From Holothuria scabra (lineage: Eukaryota; Echinodermata; Holothuroidea; Aspidochirotida; Holothuriidae), in contig CM074193.1 in assembly GCA_037179385.1 (NCBI GenBank), positions 38,782,846 through 38,846,845 of the forward strand: DNA of 64,000 nt, given 5' to 3'. Below are positions 52,401 to 62,205 of this stretch, one piece after another. Position 1 is the stretch's first letter, and the number at the start of each line of letters is the position of its first letter. A model generated the notes under the pieces. That model did not search any database. It was not told the origin of the DNA and saw only the letters and a program-made list of their open reading frames with translations. The position numbers were made by a program, and so were the translations under genes.

Positions 52401-55400
52401 TTAGGCGGAAAGTAAAAATGAGTGGTGGCACATGTGGTATTAGAACCAATTTGATTGACATCTCATTTCATTTTACTGATAGTCACACTTAAAAACGTGA
52501 CCTATGGTCAAATCTGTGGCAAGTTGATGCATGTAGAAAACAGGCTAAACAGGACAGAGTATGGCACTGAAGAGGTGATATTAAAAGCATGTTCTGGTGG
52601 CTTTTAACCTCTGTCTTGTAAGAAAACCAAAAATATTCTACACAGTGTCCTTCAAACCCTATCAAAATACATATCTCAAGATATCTCATTGTAAAGATTG
52701 GTTCCTTTTGTTAAAAATACCTCTGCTTTTCAACAAATACACAGAAAGTTATGTAATGTTGGCACATTAGCTCGGATTCCTTTTGTTTTTCTGTATAAGT
52801 AAACACCCTGTTTGTCCTTGAAATTTTATACTGTTGGAATGCTTGACTACTTTAAAAATGTGTATCTTCCGAACGTCCTAGGCAATTGAGATGAAGCATT
52901 CACCTAAATTTCTGCACATTTTGAAGTTAATGAATTTGTCTCCAGAATAAGCCTTTGAAGAGATTACCTTACAGCGAACCACACATTTTCACCGAATTAT
53001 CTCACCTTTCCTACTCACTTAGTTTTCTTATGTTAGGTGTGTATTGCGTAAGTCATAATGAGTCTTTTGTTTTCCTCGCATTCCCACATACCCAACATTT
53101 GATAATACAGGCCAAAGTACAAAGTATTGTATTTTTTAAAAAGGAATCAAATTGTTAAAAAAGGGGCTTTAGCTGCCAGCCAAAATCAACGGTTCGCATG
53201 TCCCACTTTGATTTTGACATGGTAAGTTAACTATGGTATTGAAATTTTACCACACACTTTTGTAAGGAAGGAAGTTATTGCCATCACCTTAAAGATTTTT
53301 TTCATCACGTAATACTAATAATTATTCACGCGGGTCCAGATCTAACAAACCCCATTATTGAATCTTTCTCTCTTTATACTTAACAGCGTTCGCTATTTTC
53401 CGTTCGACACTCAAATTTGTCCGTTCTCCATCATTCCTGTAAACCAATATTATCATCATATGTACCTATCAGCCGAATATCCAGATACGCCTTCCTCTAT
53501 TAACAGTTTTGAGTGGAAACTCTTAAATACTACAATATTGAATTACGTTGTACCTGATAACAGTTCAATCTATCCTGGAATCATTACTTGGTACAGTGGC
53601 ACCTTTATCTGCATGTATCTACAACGGGACCCAAATTACTATATATTTGCTCTAATATTGCCCTCAACATTCATCTGCGTCTTAGCATTTGCATCGTTTC
53701 TTGCACCCCCTGACAGTGGAGAACGAATCTCTTTAGGAGTTTCAATGGTCTTGGGCTTGACTGTCTTTCAGTTATTGATTTCCAACACTCTGCCAACGTC
53801 TAGTAGAGAACTTCCCATAATTAGCAGTTACTTGACTGGAAATTTCATCCTTACTTGTCTGGCGGTACCGTTTTCGCTAATCAACATAAACATAGCATAT
53901 GGCGGGAAATTGAAAATCTTAAAATACCGATGGATCAGAAACTTGCTCCTCGTTGGCCTACCAAATTTTCTTTGTGTATCAAGATATGACAACTCAGTAA
54001 GTTCCGATTTAATAGAAACCTCCTCAAGTGTTGTGCAAAATAATCAGAACGAAAATGATGCATCAAACAAACCGGTTCAGGAGATACCTAAGCATAACAA
54101 CCTTCTTCAAGCTACTTTAACGGAGGATTCTAAAGCTGATGCAGAGAAGGTAGTGTACGAAAACTTTTACATAACTAATTCTAATTGGTGATGATCAGTA
54201 GATTTTATACCCTTTAAAGCGAAACTACAAGATTGTTATCAAGCAACGAGAGCACGAGAGCCAGATAGCTGAAGCTTCAAACTATTAAACAGGTTCTAAC
54301 ATGCTTAGAAAGACAGCCTTAGCTTCTTTTGGGAGTAATCTTTGTCGGAAATGAAGCTGTTGAATTGGTTTTGTAAAATGAAATTTGAGTTGTTCCCGCT
54401 GTTGTGATCCTATCAGTCAGAAGCATTAAACAATAAAAGTATGTTTGTTTATAATTATTCATATATAAACAACTATGGGTACACATGCATAGTTGCGTAC
54501 AAGCCCAACTGAAAGTAAAGTGAGTTCACGTACGTTAACAGTGCATAGCATTCGTTCGTATCTTCGGCGGATGGCCTATACACATACAACCTAGGGCTAT
54601 ACTCAGGTTAGTGCAACGATTGAAGTAAGAAACGTTACCCACGCCATCGAAATTGTTGCACAATAAAATGAAAAGGGGGAATATCTCACCTCAAATCCCA
54701 ACTGGTTTAGGGGTAGAACGTTGCCTGACACGGCGAGGCAGCATATGCTTCAGACTACAGGTATGAACTTCAGTAAGGCCCTATAGCTATACATTTTTTG
54801 TACAGCGAGCACATCCTAGCCTAAAATTCGTCTTTGATTAGTGTAATGAAGCTATGGTACGCTACCCTACACTGTCAGTATACTATGCGATCTCGAAAGC
54901 AGCTGATGCATGAATATTTATAAAGTATATTTATAAAGACTGCCTTCACAAAAACGAATTGCATATTCTACAGTCGCTTGAAAAACTGCAACCGCTTTAA
55001 TTGTTTCTGTTTTATACCCTAATAATAGTTCTTTTCCGCCAAAAAGCTTATTCCTCGTTATATTTTTGTGTTAAAAACATGAAGCAAAGATTTTTCTTTG
55101 ACGTTGAGAGTTGTCAGAGATCTCGTAGTTCCGCTTAAAAGGGCCAATCCTCTCACCCCAAACTACACTTCTTGTTGGGGGTACAGAAACTCTCCATTGG
55201 TCCAGCTTTTTGATTGACCGTTAATTCAAACAATGCAGATTACCAAAGCTTTTATTACACAGCATGAACTGTACTGAGGGTGTTTTGGTTATACACATAA
55301 GGCTTCTCTATACTCACCCTGAAGCAATAAACTGAGATTTTGACTGGATAAGAATGAATTTTATGCAATTGTTGGAGGGGCTAAGGTCAGGAATATTGGT

Positions 55401-57780
55401 ACTGTTTGGGGTGAGAGAACTGGGCCTTTAAACCAACGTTAATATCCAAGTTACATCATTAATGTTTTATTGACCAAATGCTGCAATTCAGTCCAAAACA
55501 TCGATCCCTCCCTTAACCAGTGGCGTAGCAAGGATTTTTTTCGTGGGGAGGGGGGGGGGCTATGAGGAGGGGGCTGGACAGTTTTGTAGGGGACTGGAGT
55601 TTACTATCTAAGCGTACAAAGAAAATTTTGGATCTTAGCACCTCCCAGATGGCTGGAAATGGCATTTGCTAGGTTTAATTGTCCTTAATTTTGGTGATAA
55701 AAATTTGTGATTTTTTTAAGACTCAGACTTTTGAGAAACTGATTAGCTCAGACCATTACTCCACTGGACTGTGTGTCCAAGGATTGCAAATCCGGAATTC
55801 TGCTGTATTTTGCAAGCAGCTGTTCCAGTGCACACCACAGCAAGGTTTTTCCATGGGCGTGTGGGAGCATTTCAGTTTGGAGGCAGAAGATTTTTGCACG
55901 AAAAATGTAATTCTGCCGTAATAAAATCAAAGCGAAGCGCCACCACTGGTTGGCGCGGAGCGTCCAGAAAATTTGAAAATTTGTACCTCTCAGACAGTCG
56001 AAAATGACATCTTCTAGGCTCATTAAGAGAATCCGAGCAGTCGCTATTTTAAGTTTCAATTGGAGATAAACGTTCACTCATTACTAAAATTGAGCCGGAA
56101 AGACTAAGCGGAGCGCCATCATTGGTTGGCACGAAGCTTACAGAAAATTTTGAAATATCCAACCCCTCAGACAGTTGAAAACGGCATTTCCCGGAATTGC
56201 AGTGAAATCAGTCGCTATTTTGAGCTTCCTTTTACCAAAAAAGGTCACTTAAAACTTAAATTCTCTTTCGAAGCGTTCTTAGTGATTTCTCACCATAAGT
56301 TGGGGCAAAACGTACAGGGAAGTTTGAAAATGTGGACTTTCAGACAGTCAAAAATGTCATTTCCTTTACTTATGGAGGGTCTACGCAGTCGCTATTTCGA
56401 GGTTCCGTTTTCAAAACTGTTCACTTGACACTAAAATTCTGCTGGGAGGACTATCTACTCGGAGCACCACCACTGGTTGGCGCGGAGCGAACAGAAAATT
56501 TTGAAAAATCGGACCCCTGAGACAGTCAAAACTGACATTTCCCAGGTTTATTGGGGGATTTAAGCAGTAGCTATTTGACAGGAAAATTACGAGATAAAAT
56601 GTATCACTATCAATCGATAAATGGTCCCTCATATTTTCGGGTGTATTCCGTAAAACGGAATTGAAAACATGCTAATGAATTTTAATCTACTGTTAATCTT
56701 GGCTACATTCAATTTATTAATACAATTGTGTGACTGCCCAAACGAGTGTTTAAATGAATTTTCAAGCAAACTTATTGGAATACACTCTCACTCTGCATCA
56801 TTAAAGTATCGAAAAACAAACTACCCGATTTTCATAACCATTGTCTGTATTTGGCTCTAAAGGACCTTGGGCACCTGAACACCCTACTGTCTGTCTGTGG
56901 AATTAAATTGGCAATTGAAAACGTCCCTGCATTTTCTTAACGCCTGCCCGAATATTTGACCATTTCGTGCAATTTTGCAAGACTACAGTGAGACTGTGGT
57001 AATGATGAAAACCCCTTTTTCATATTGTACCCAAATCGGTCGCAGATCCATAAAAATTTTACCTTAAATATAGCGTTTCTGTTTTTCGGCAAAGATTGGA
57101 AGCTATTAAAATAATCGGCCATTTCGGGTATTGTGTAACACAAGATTTGAAAACAGGTTCCTCAATTATTGTGTCTTTTAAGCCACAGGCTTCCCAAATG
57201 TGTCGCGATTTTTTAATATGTTTGATTTTTCGAATATTATCATCGGCCAGCATGAGTTTAACTTTTTTGCCCAAGTCGCCAGGGGGGGGGGGGGCTAGTG
57301 GAGGCTGGGGACTCAGTGGGGGGCTTAGGTCCCTTCCTCCAACCCCCCCCCCCTCGTAACTATGTCACTGCCCTAAACGGTGTAACCGGATTTTGTTTTC
57401 ATGTAACAAAGTATGACTAAGGTAGGGACATTGGTAATTGGCATCTTTGTCAAAGAAAAAGTGGTCCATGGAGTTCGCCCCTTTTGGCACTTTCTTACAT
57501 AGTAAAATGTTGTAATATTACTTCATCTCTCAGATCTTGTTACGTCCTTAATAAAAAAAAAGGTTTCCGTATATCAAACAAAATGTGAATTATCGCTTGA
57601 GGAAATTTAATTAATTTCACTATTTTATTTAACCAGGTCAAGTTTGAAAATCACACCGTAGCCGTTGTGATGGATCGTTTAGCTCTCATTGGCTTTTTGG
57701 CTGTTTTCTGTGGTTTTGCTGTGGCAACTGCTGTCAACTTCAATGCAAATCCAGGAGTAATTTTCGGAGAATGTATTTAA
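43265..57780 (+). CDS. gene C: nicotinic-receptor-like Cys-loop channel subunit, nearly complete
   Basis: Exons are 43265-43419, 48367-48411, 50723-50832, 51341-51457, 53387-54149 and 57637-57780. Phases agree at every junction, and the total of 1334 bp gives about 444 residues plus a missing signal-peptide exon. Domains in order: N-terminal helix ([16 protein letters not shown]), strand 1 ([15 protein letters not shown]), loop D ([12 protein letters not shown]), [11 protein letters not shown], loop A (EIWTPNIFV), a 13-residue Cys-loop, QRDPNYYI, M1-M3, cytoplasmic loop and M4. M2 is [20 protein letters not shown] (Leu 9', Asn 20'), which predicts a cation channel. The loop-D Trp is present, but loop B reads [10 protein letters not shown] without Trp and loop C has no Cys pair. 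It therefore looks like a non-alpha, complementary-face subunit of unknown ligand. Introns are heavily loaded with mobile elements. Confidence 0.93.
43898..45700 (-). mobile_element. LINE (Jockey/CR1-group) 3' half, degraded
   Basis: Minus strand, antisense in intron 2 of gene C. Frames separated by shifts encode consecutive RT pieces: about 45670-45463 (CNLSLGSP), 45466-45194 ([33 protein letters not shown]), 45155-44742 ([31 protein letters not shown], and [11 protein letters not shown], the catalytic FADD), then the C-terminal block 44327-44067 ([14 protein letters not shown]). An AATAAA polyadenylation signal lies at 43903-43908 (minus strand), and an A18 run at about 44001-44018 interrupts the 3' UTR. 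At least two frameshifts make it inactive. The endonuclease domain was not recognised. Confidence 0.88.
44277..44384. repeat. 29-bp perfect inverted repeat within the LINE
   Basis: 44277-44305 and 44356-44384 are exact reverse complements, separated by 50 bp. One arm coincides with LINE coding sequence ([10 protein letters not shown]), so the other looks like a local inverted duplication (snap-back). Confidence 0.9.
46147..46410. mobile_element. TTAA-flanked MITE
   Basis: TTAA occurs at both outer edges (46147-46150 and 46407-46410). The ends are imperfect inverted repeats, AGGCCCAGTTCTCTCA against AGGGCCAATCCCCTCA. No coding capacity. It is in the opposite orientation to its relative at 55135-55431. 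TTAA duplication suggests a piggyBac- or Kolobok-type transposase, which is inference. Confidence 0.8.
46723..47538. mobile_element. non-autonomous DNA transposon, copy 1, 5-bp TSD
   Basis: Inverted ends CAGTTCGGGAGATAACC and GGTTATCTCCCGAACTG are perfect over 17 bp and are flanked by the direct repeat CTAAC (46718-46722 and 47539-47543). Length is 816 bp with no transposase. The CAG start and a 5-bp duplication fit some hAT-like families, but the class is unproven. Confidence 0.88.
47620..48198. mobile_element. non-autonomous DNA transposon, copy 2, 5-bp TSD
   Basis: Same family and orientation as 46723-47538, only 81 bp downstream. Ends are CAGTTTGGGAGCTAACCGCT and AGCGGTTATCGCTCGAACTG, flanked by TTAGA (47615-47619 and 48199-48203). 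Internal blocks match copy 1, for example GACTCGACACAG, GTCTGTGGTGGT and ATGACGACTGTG. It is shorter by about 240 bp through internal deletions. Its 3' edge lies 169 bp before gene C exon 3. Confidence 0.87.
48367..48411 (+). CDS. gene C exon 3 (45 bp, loop D)
   Basis: Exactly 45 bp between ACACAG and GTAAGA, phase 0 at both ends. It encodes [15 protein letters not shown], equivalent to the conserved DEKNQVLTTNxW segment of nAChRs. The loop-D Trp is present. The size equals the standard exon 3 of animal nAChR genes. Confidence 0.93.
48412..50722 (+). other. intron of gene C, including polypyrimidine tract
   Basis: No exon was recognised. 50200-50430 is an almost pure C/T tract on the plus strand, rich in CTTCTT/TTTCTCC words, long enough to favour triplex (H-DNA) structure. 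Confidence 0.6.
50723..50832 (+). CDS. gene C exon 4 (110 bp, loop A)
   Basis: Acceptor TTTCACACAG, donor GTAAGT. It encodes [17 protein letters not shown] and [13 protein letters not shown]. The WxPD of classical subunits reads WTPN here. Confidence 0.95.
51061..51290 (+). repeat. tRNA-derived SINE with TTAACCTAAC tandem tail
   Basis: About 51070-51135 aligns with a tRNA: TAGTCAAATGATTAGAAT as A-box region, CAGACTCGAAGTCGAAAGGT as anticodon arm, GAAGTTTGAGTCC as B box. A tRNA-unrelated body follows, and then about four units of TTAACCTAAC/TTAACCTAAC-like sequence at about 51246-51285. It sits in the intron between gene C exons 4 and 5. Confidence 0.65.
51341..51457 (+). CDS. gene C exon 5 (117 bp, to first Cys of Cys-loop)
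   Basis: Acceptor TTGTTCCAG, donor GTAAGA, phase 2 at both ends. It encodes [24 protein letters not shown] and STQCPL. The length equals the gene B exon, with no indels. Confidence 0.94.
51685..52257. mobile_element. TTAA-flanked MITE with ~130-bp inverted repeats
   Basis: About 51685-51815 and the reverse complement of about 52125-52257 match well, sharing CCAACAGTTTAACTCCCATC and ATTCCTGAGC.GAGAT. TTAA occurs at each edge, giving ends TTAAAGT..ACCCCAA. It is non-coding inside. The family differs from the 46147/55135 MITEs, but the TTAAAG edge is the same. Confidence 0.85.
52480..52985 (-). repeat. dispersed repeat family, minus-strand copy
   Basis: Counterpart of 38540-39230 in the opposite orientation. 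It lies in the intron before the large gene C exon and lacks the 200-bp insertion of the other copy. Confidence 0.7.
53387..54149 (+). CDS. gene C exon 6: Cys-loop to M3-M4 loop
   Basis: The 763-bp exon has a CTTAACAG acceptor, starts with one base completing an Asn codon, and ends in phase 0 before GTAGTG. It encodes [32 protein letters not shown]1, M2, M3 and an acidic/polar loop rich in Asn and Ser. Confidence 0.96.
54150..55134 (+). other. intron of gene C, first part
   Basis: No exon or named repeat was recognised before the TTAA MITE at 55135. Confidence 0.5.
55135..55431. mobile_element. TTAA-flanked MITE
   Basis: TTAA at 55135-55138 and 55428-55431. Ends are AAGGGCCAATCCTCTCACCCC and GGGGTGAGAGAACTGGGCCT. 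Same family as 46147-46410 (inverted relative to it) and as the partial copies in the palindrome arms. Confidence 0.82.
55740..55800 (+). other. tRNA-like segment inside the hAT-like element
   Basis: TTAGCTCAGACC (A-box-like), an anticodon-like hairpin TGGACTGTGTGTCCA and a B-box-like GGATTGCAAATCC follow each other at tRNA spacing. No acceptor-stem pairing was verified, so this may be a SINE scrap or coincidence. Confidence 0.3.
55930..56640. repeat. tandem array, ~175-bp unit, about 4 copies
   Basis: The phrase GGTTGGCGCGGAGCG or a degenerate form recurs at about 55946, 56122, 56296 and 56473, and each is followed by ACAGAAAATTTTGAAA, CTCAGACAGTC.AAA and ATGACATTTCC-like blocks. Spacing is 174-177 bp. 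A weaker unit is visible near 55606. Confidence 0.85.
57637..57780 (+). CDS. gene C last exon: M4 and stop
   Basis: Acceptor TTAACCAG, phase 0. It encodes [19 protein letters not shown] followed by the hydrophobic M4 helix, and stops with TAA at 57778-57780. Candidate AATAAA signals appear near 58240 and 58275. Confidence 0.95.
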   Translation, partial: VKFENHTVAVVMDRLALIGFLAVFCGFAVATAVNFNANPGVIFGECI

Positions 57781-58739
57781 TATTGAATAGAAATATATCG
57801 CATAAGTTTGCAATGTTTTTGTATGTGGATTCATGTATGACATATTACGAGCAACAGTTTTTGTAAGCCATTTTTTTTTACAATTATGGGAAAAGCTGTA
57901 CATGATAAAGCTGCCTTTCTAGTGTGACCTCTCTACTTGCATAACTTAATTATATTTTTGCACCATTGCAACGCTTCCTGCTAAGGTAAACATTAAGGAA
58001 CCGGCTTCACAAGCGTTGCGTATGTCTTAACATGTCTTTCAAGTTTTCAAAAAAAGCACGATAAGTCACACTGATACCTATTTGTGAGTAAAGATATGCA
58101 AAACTTTAATTTCTTAAATCTGAATACACTAACAGAAATTTTCTCCAAATTTTAATGGAGCAAGAACTTTTTCAGGAAAGTTAGATAACGGTTTACACAA
58201 TTTTATTTTTAAAAGGTACAAATTTCTTGTGTACTAAAATAAATTAGTATATAATATCAAAACATAATAACAAAATAAACTACTTACCTTCTTATTTTTC
58301 TTTTCCATTAACACAAAGTTCTTTTTTTTTTTTTTTTTGTAAATTTACTGATTGTTTTATTTGATTGTTTCTTTGAAGGGCATCTTTATGAGAGAAGTTC
58401 CTTAAAAGTTAGCTCTTGCAAAGTGTGTTCTACATAAAAGAGATTCAAAAGTATTTGATATTTTCTTTTCGCCTGTAAGATTTTAAACGGTCTTTGGTAT
58501 GATCCCAGCATTTGCCACAACATTGTCCGTGGTCAAATGAAAAAATCCTGTATTTCTTTCGAGTTCGTTAATTGACAGTTCTTCTAAGGGTTCAGAACAG
58601 TTTCAATTTACTTATGGTGTATGATTTACTATTATAGGAACAAAACGGAACTATTGCAAAGTTCATATAAAACAATCAGATGTTAGCTAACTGATGAAAA
58701 GAATGTTCCTGATTGTTAAGGGGCTTCAAAAAACAGAAT
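57781..58739. other. 3' flank of gene C
   Basis: Probable 3' UTR followed by intergenic sequence. A T18 run lies at about 58322-58339. No other feature was recognised. Confidence 0.4.
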
Positions 58740-58940
58740 CCAGTGCTCCTGAAATCTGTTCTACTTTCCGTCTCTGTGCACTGGACCTTGTAATCACTTC
58801 TTTGTGTACGTATTCTGCCTTTTCTTGAGTTTTTAGGGTCTGTATATTTTCCTTACTCAATAAGTGTTTTTACGAGTTGTGTTCAAAGGTACAGTGATAC
58901 CCGAAAATTAAACTGAATCCTCGTTTAATGGGTTTTTGTG
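58740..58940 (+). repeat. dispersed repeat, copy 2
   Basis: Same orientation as 11850-12080. Shared blocks include TGCCTTTTCT, GAGTTTTTAGGGTCTGT, TTACGAGTTGTG and AATCCTCGT..AATGGGTTTTTGTG. It ends about 150 bp before PLE-like coding remnants. Confidence 0.5.
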
Positions 58941-59079
58941 AATTCCTACATGAAGTGCTTTGTTCTATGTACGAAATATAGACGACATTTTTATGATTTG
59001 GGACAAAGGACTTGGTAATCTTAAACATTTTTTTTTTTTGTCTTGCTAAAAATTTTGATCCTTCCTCCAAATTTACTTT

Positions 59080-59160
59080 TGATTATTCCTTTAAGACTTT
59101 GCCCTTCCTGGATGTACTGGTACAAAACCTACAGATAGACGCCTCAAAATTTAAAAGAAA
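59080..59160 (+). pseudogene. short PLE fragment (FLDVLV motif)
   Basis: The frame reads FKTLPFLDVLVQNLQ, the FLDVxV block following the PLE reverse-transcriptase core. Since the next element starts at an earlier RT motif, this belongs to a different, truncated copy. Confidence 0.55.
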
Positions 59161-59199
59161 ATTTAACGTACTATCATCCTAAAGAAGAAGAAAACACTC

Positions 59200-60450
59200 C
59201 AATAAGACAACCACACCCTCTGGAAAACACGCACAAACGCAAACTTCGATGTTACAATGGGCAGTTATGATGGCACCAAAACTTGTGAACTTGTGGGAAC
59301 ATACATTTTATCACAACTACAACACCTAGGCATCAACATTGGACTTTACCGCGATTACGGATTGGCCGTAGCACACAAAACACCGAGGGAAACGGAACTA
59401 ATCAAAAGGGAAATGTGTAGAATCTTCAAGGAAAACAATCTAAAAATCGAAGCAAACCTGAAAAGTGTTAACTTCCTCGATATTTCTATGGACCTCAGGA
59501 AAGAAAGATATCAACCATATATGAAACCAAATTCCACACCACTTTACATCCACGGGGAAAGCAACCATCTACGGGCAATAGTAAAAAAACATCCCAGCGA
59601 GCATTAATAAACGCCTATCAACAATATCTACCAATGGAGATACCTTTAATAAGGCCACAACACCATATCAAGACGCCTTCAAGAAAAGCAAATAAAACTA
59701 AAAACTGAACTACAACCCAGAACCAGCCACAAATACTAACACCGAAAAAGAAAGCGCAACATCACCTGGTATAAACTAACCTACAGTCATAACGTCAACA
59801 CAAATATTGGAAAAAAGTTTCTCCAGCTGATGAACAAATGCCCCCCCCCCCCTCCAACACAACCTAAGCAAAATGCTCTACCGGAACACACTCAAACTTA
59901 GCTTCAGTTGTATGCCTGATATGGGACAAATAATATCTGGACATAACAAAGAAATCCTACAAAATATTGACCAGGCTCCAGCCCCACCAAACAATTGCAA
60001 TTGCAGAGCACCTGTCCCCTACAAGGAAACTGCCTAGCAACAGGAGTAATATACCAGGCCACAGTACCCTGCCATGATAACAACGGCAGACAAACATACA
60101 TAGGTCTAACGGAGAATACTTTCAAACAAAGATACAATGCACACAAAAGCAGCTTCAAGAACAGCAAAAACAGAAATGCCACTGCACTAAGCCAATACAT
60201 TTGAGATCTAAATGACCAGGAAGTCAATTATTTTTCCCATTGGTGAATTGTTGGAAGAAGTAATCCCTACTCAAATTCGACCAAAACCTGTAACCTCTGC
60301 CTTAAAAAAAAATACTTCATTATCTACAAGCTAACATGGCCAGTCTGAACAATAGAAACGAGCTAGGATCTGCTTGCAGACACAGAAAGATATACCTATT
60401 GTGCAACTTTAATCTGGGCTAAATCTGAAATAAATGGAGATGTCATCATT
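59200..60450 (+). pseudogene. degraded PLE of a second family (RT + GIY-YIG)
   Basis: 59200-59607 reads TNANFDVTMGSYDGTKTCEL, then LYRDYGLAVA and VNFLDISMDLRKERYQPYMK. These are RT motifs of a PLE lineage distinct from 14374-16213. The catalytic motif reads YRDY where RTs need two Asp, so it is inactive. After frameshifts and stops, 59995-60204 reads YQATVPCHDNNGRQTYIGLT and RYNAHKSSFKNSKNR, a GIY-YIG domain. CNLCL-type residues follow near 60300. Several stops and a C10 run at about 59841 confirm decay. Confidence 0.85.
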
Positions 60451-60960
60451 TTGTGTAATTGAATGATCGTATAAGAGTTTATTGTCCATCTTGTCCAAAA
60501 TGGACAATCTCTTATATATCATTTAATTATTATTCAACTCTATATAAACATACAATACTGGCTCCTACAGCTATATACAAGAGGGTCAATGCATTACAAT
60601 TGACACAGAATACTTGGCAGTTTCTAGTTAACTTTCATGAATAATAAACTTGGTGTTAGAGTTCTGCGCAGTTAAATGTCCAGGATATTCGGTCTACGAT
60701 TTCCACCTGCACTCTTGCATTATCTTACCTTTCATCTTCTCCAACAAATGACTTGATTTACATCAACTGATTCGACTAAACATTGATTGCGTCCTTTTAA
60801 TTTGTTGGGTATTTTGCATATATCGACGCAGCATTTAATGCCAAAACTTTGCGTTAAGCTTTGTCTTTGAGTTAATTAAAACAAAGATAAATCCTTCAAA
60901 GGTGCTTTTCTAACTTTAGCTATCCATAGGCAACATAGGTTCCATTTTAAAATGTCTCGT
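60451..60960. other. intergenic
   Basis: No gene or repeat was recognised between the PLE remnant and the promoter-like region of the small secreted gene. Confidence 0.4.
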
Positions 60961-60988
60961 GTATTTTGTTATCTCACTTTGTACAAGA

Positions 60989-61072
60989 TGACGTCAGCAA
61001 ATGCGCAAAGATCAAATTAATTATAGATAGTTCGGTTGTAGTACAATAATTTCTAAAGTGATATGTATATAT
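60989..61072 (+). promoter_or_regulatory. possible promoter: CRE palindrome and TATA-like box
   Basis: TGACGTCA at 60989-60996 is a consensus cAMP-response element. TATATAT at 61066-61072 lies about 150 bp before the ATG at 61220. A transcription start near 61095-61105 is inferred. Confidence 0.35.
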
Positions 61073-61219
61073 GTTAGACCGGAGAAAAAAAGAACCCAAA
61101 TTGAAAAAGACGGAACAAGAATATTTAACATTGTGTACCTGTACCTGTAATTGCTAGGTGTAGATGAGATTTCTCGTTAACACAAGACTTAACTTAACAA
61201 AGCTACGATTGAAAAGGAA

Positions 61220-62205
61220 ATGGCGTCGCAAATTGAATGTGTGATTTTCTTTATCGTCTTGGTCTGCTGCACGTCATGTAAGTAATATCACTTTTCATTC
61301 ATATTAAGAGTCTTATTTTAATCTTCCTTAAGTTTTTTTTTTTTTTTTTGCAGTCTTGCAATCTTCCTTAAGTTGACTCCAAAAGAAAATGTTTTTCTTC
61401 GTTTTTCCTGATCATTTTTTTTTGAAACACACAGGTCTAGTCATTTCGGAATATTTTAGGAGTAACAAATCTTATCCCTGTAGTTTACTTAGTGCGGTTA
61501 ATAAGTCTTCCAATACTTTCCTCTCTTAACATTATTAATCAAACTAGAAACCACGAATAGGAAACAGGTGGTATTGTTTTCGAGTCACTCTAAACATATT
61601 AGAAACAGGACTAGGACCACATTAAACGAAGATGTTCTGAGAGGTAGCTTCGGAACACAAAGTCTCGAGGAGCTCAGGCGATCATAAAATTATTGTCAAC
61701 TAATACTACGCTTTCGTCAAAAGAAGTAAGTTCCTACTTTTTCAGCAACCTTTCTGTTAGGCCAAAAAGTGTCAATGTCGTCCATCTTACACATGATGTT
61801 CACTTTCTTTGCACGTTAACGTTGCAACTAATACAAATTTGTTCTATAAGTGGGCATATTATTCGGAAGGCAAGTATTTTTCCTATTTTGACTAATATAA
61901 ATCAGTCATCCAGGAAGTTTCTTTTCGGAAACATTTCTCATTCTCTATATAACGTTCACGTTATTTCAAAGTTTACCCACCGGTTGGATAATAGGGAACG
62001 TGAAGCCTTGCTAACGCAAAACCAAAAGTGTAAAATCTATGTAAATTCTGAGATTGCATAGTGTCTTGCAAATGTTATTATTATTATTTTTATTACAGTT
62101 ACTGCAGTCTTAGATTATTATTCAGAACAGACACAGAACACCACATCCAACACTGAAATTCAGTGTCCGATAAAGACGTCACCTCACTTTGCTAATGGAT
62201 GTTAA
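61220..62205 (+). CDS. candidate small secreted protein gene (two exons)
   Basis: Exon 61220-61277 starts with ATG and encodes MASQIECVIFFIVLVCCTS, a convincing signal peptide, ending in phase 1 at a GTAAGT donor. An acceptor at 62098 (TTTTTATTACAG) opens exon 62099-62205 in the matching phase. It encodes TAVLDYYSEQTQNTT and CPIKTSPHFANGC before TAA, so the product is about 54 residues with two N-glycosylation-like Asn-x-Thr sites. Cys...Pro...Asn-Gly-Cys recalls the start of a sushi/CCP domain, but the stop truncates it. Alternatively, the first exon is the signal-peptide exon of a fourth receptor gene continuing beyond the window, because gene C exon 2 also needs a phase-1 donor. Confidence 0.4.

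Larger units (their letters stand above)
55518..57370. mobile_element. hAT-like non-autonomous element with 8-bp TSD and internal tandem array
   Basis: The left end CAGTGGCGTAGCAAGG and the right end, read inward as CAGTGACATAGTTACG, form imperfect terminal inverted repeats. The flanking 8-mers CCCTTAAC (55510-55517) and CCCTAAAC (57371-57378) differ at one base. Both ends carry long G/C runs just inside the termini. No transposase was seen. The interior holds a tandem array of units of about 175 bp (see separate entry). It lies in the last intron of gene C. Confidence 0.85.

Noticed and set aside
55740..55800. Functional tRNA gene
   Set aside because: Boxes are imperfect and no acceptor stem was found; kept only as a low-confidence tRNA-like segment.
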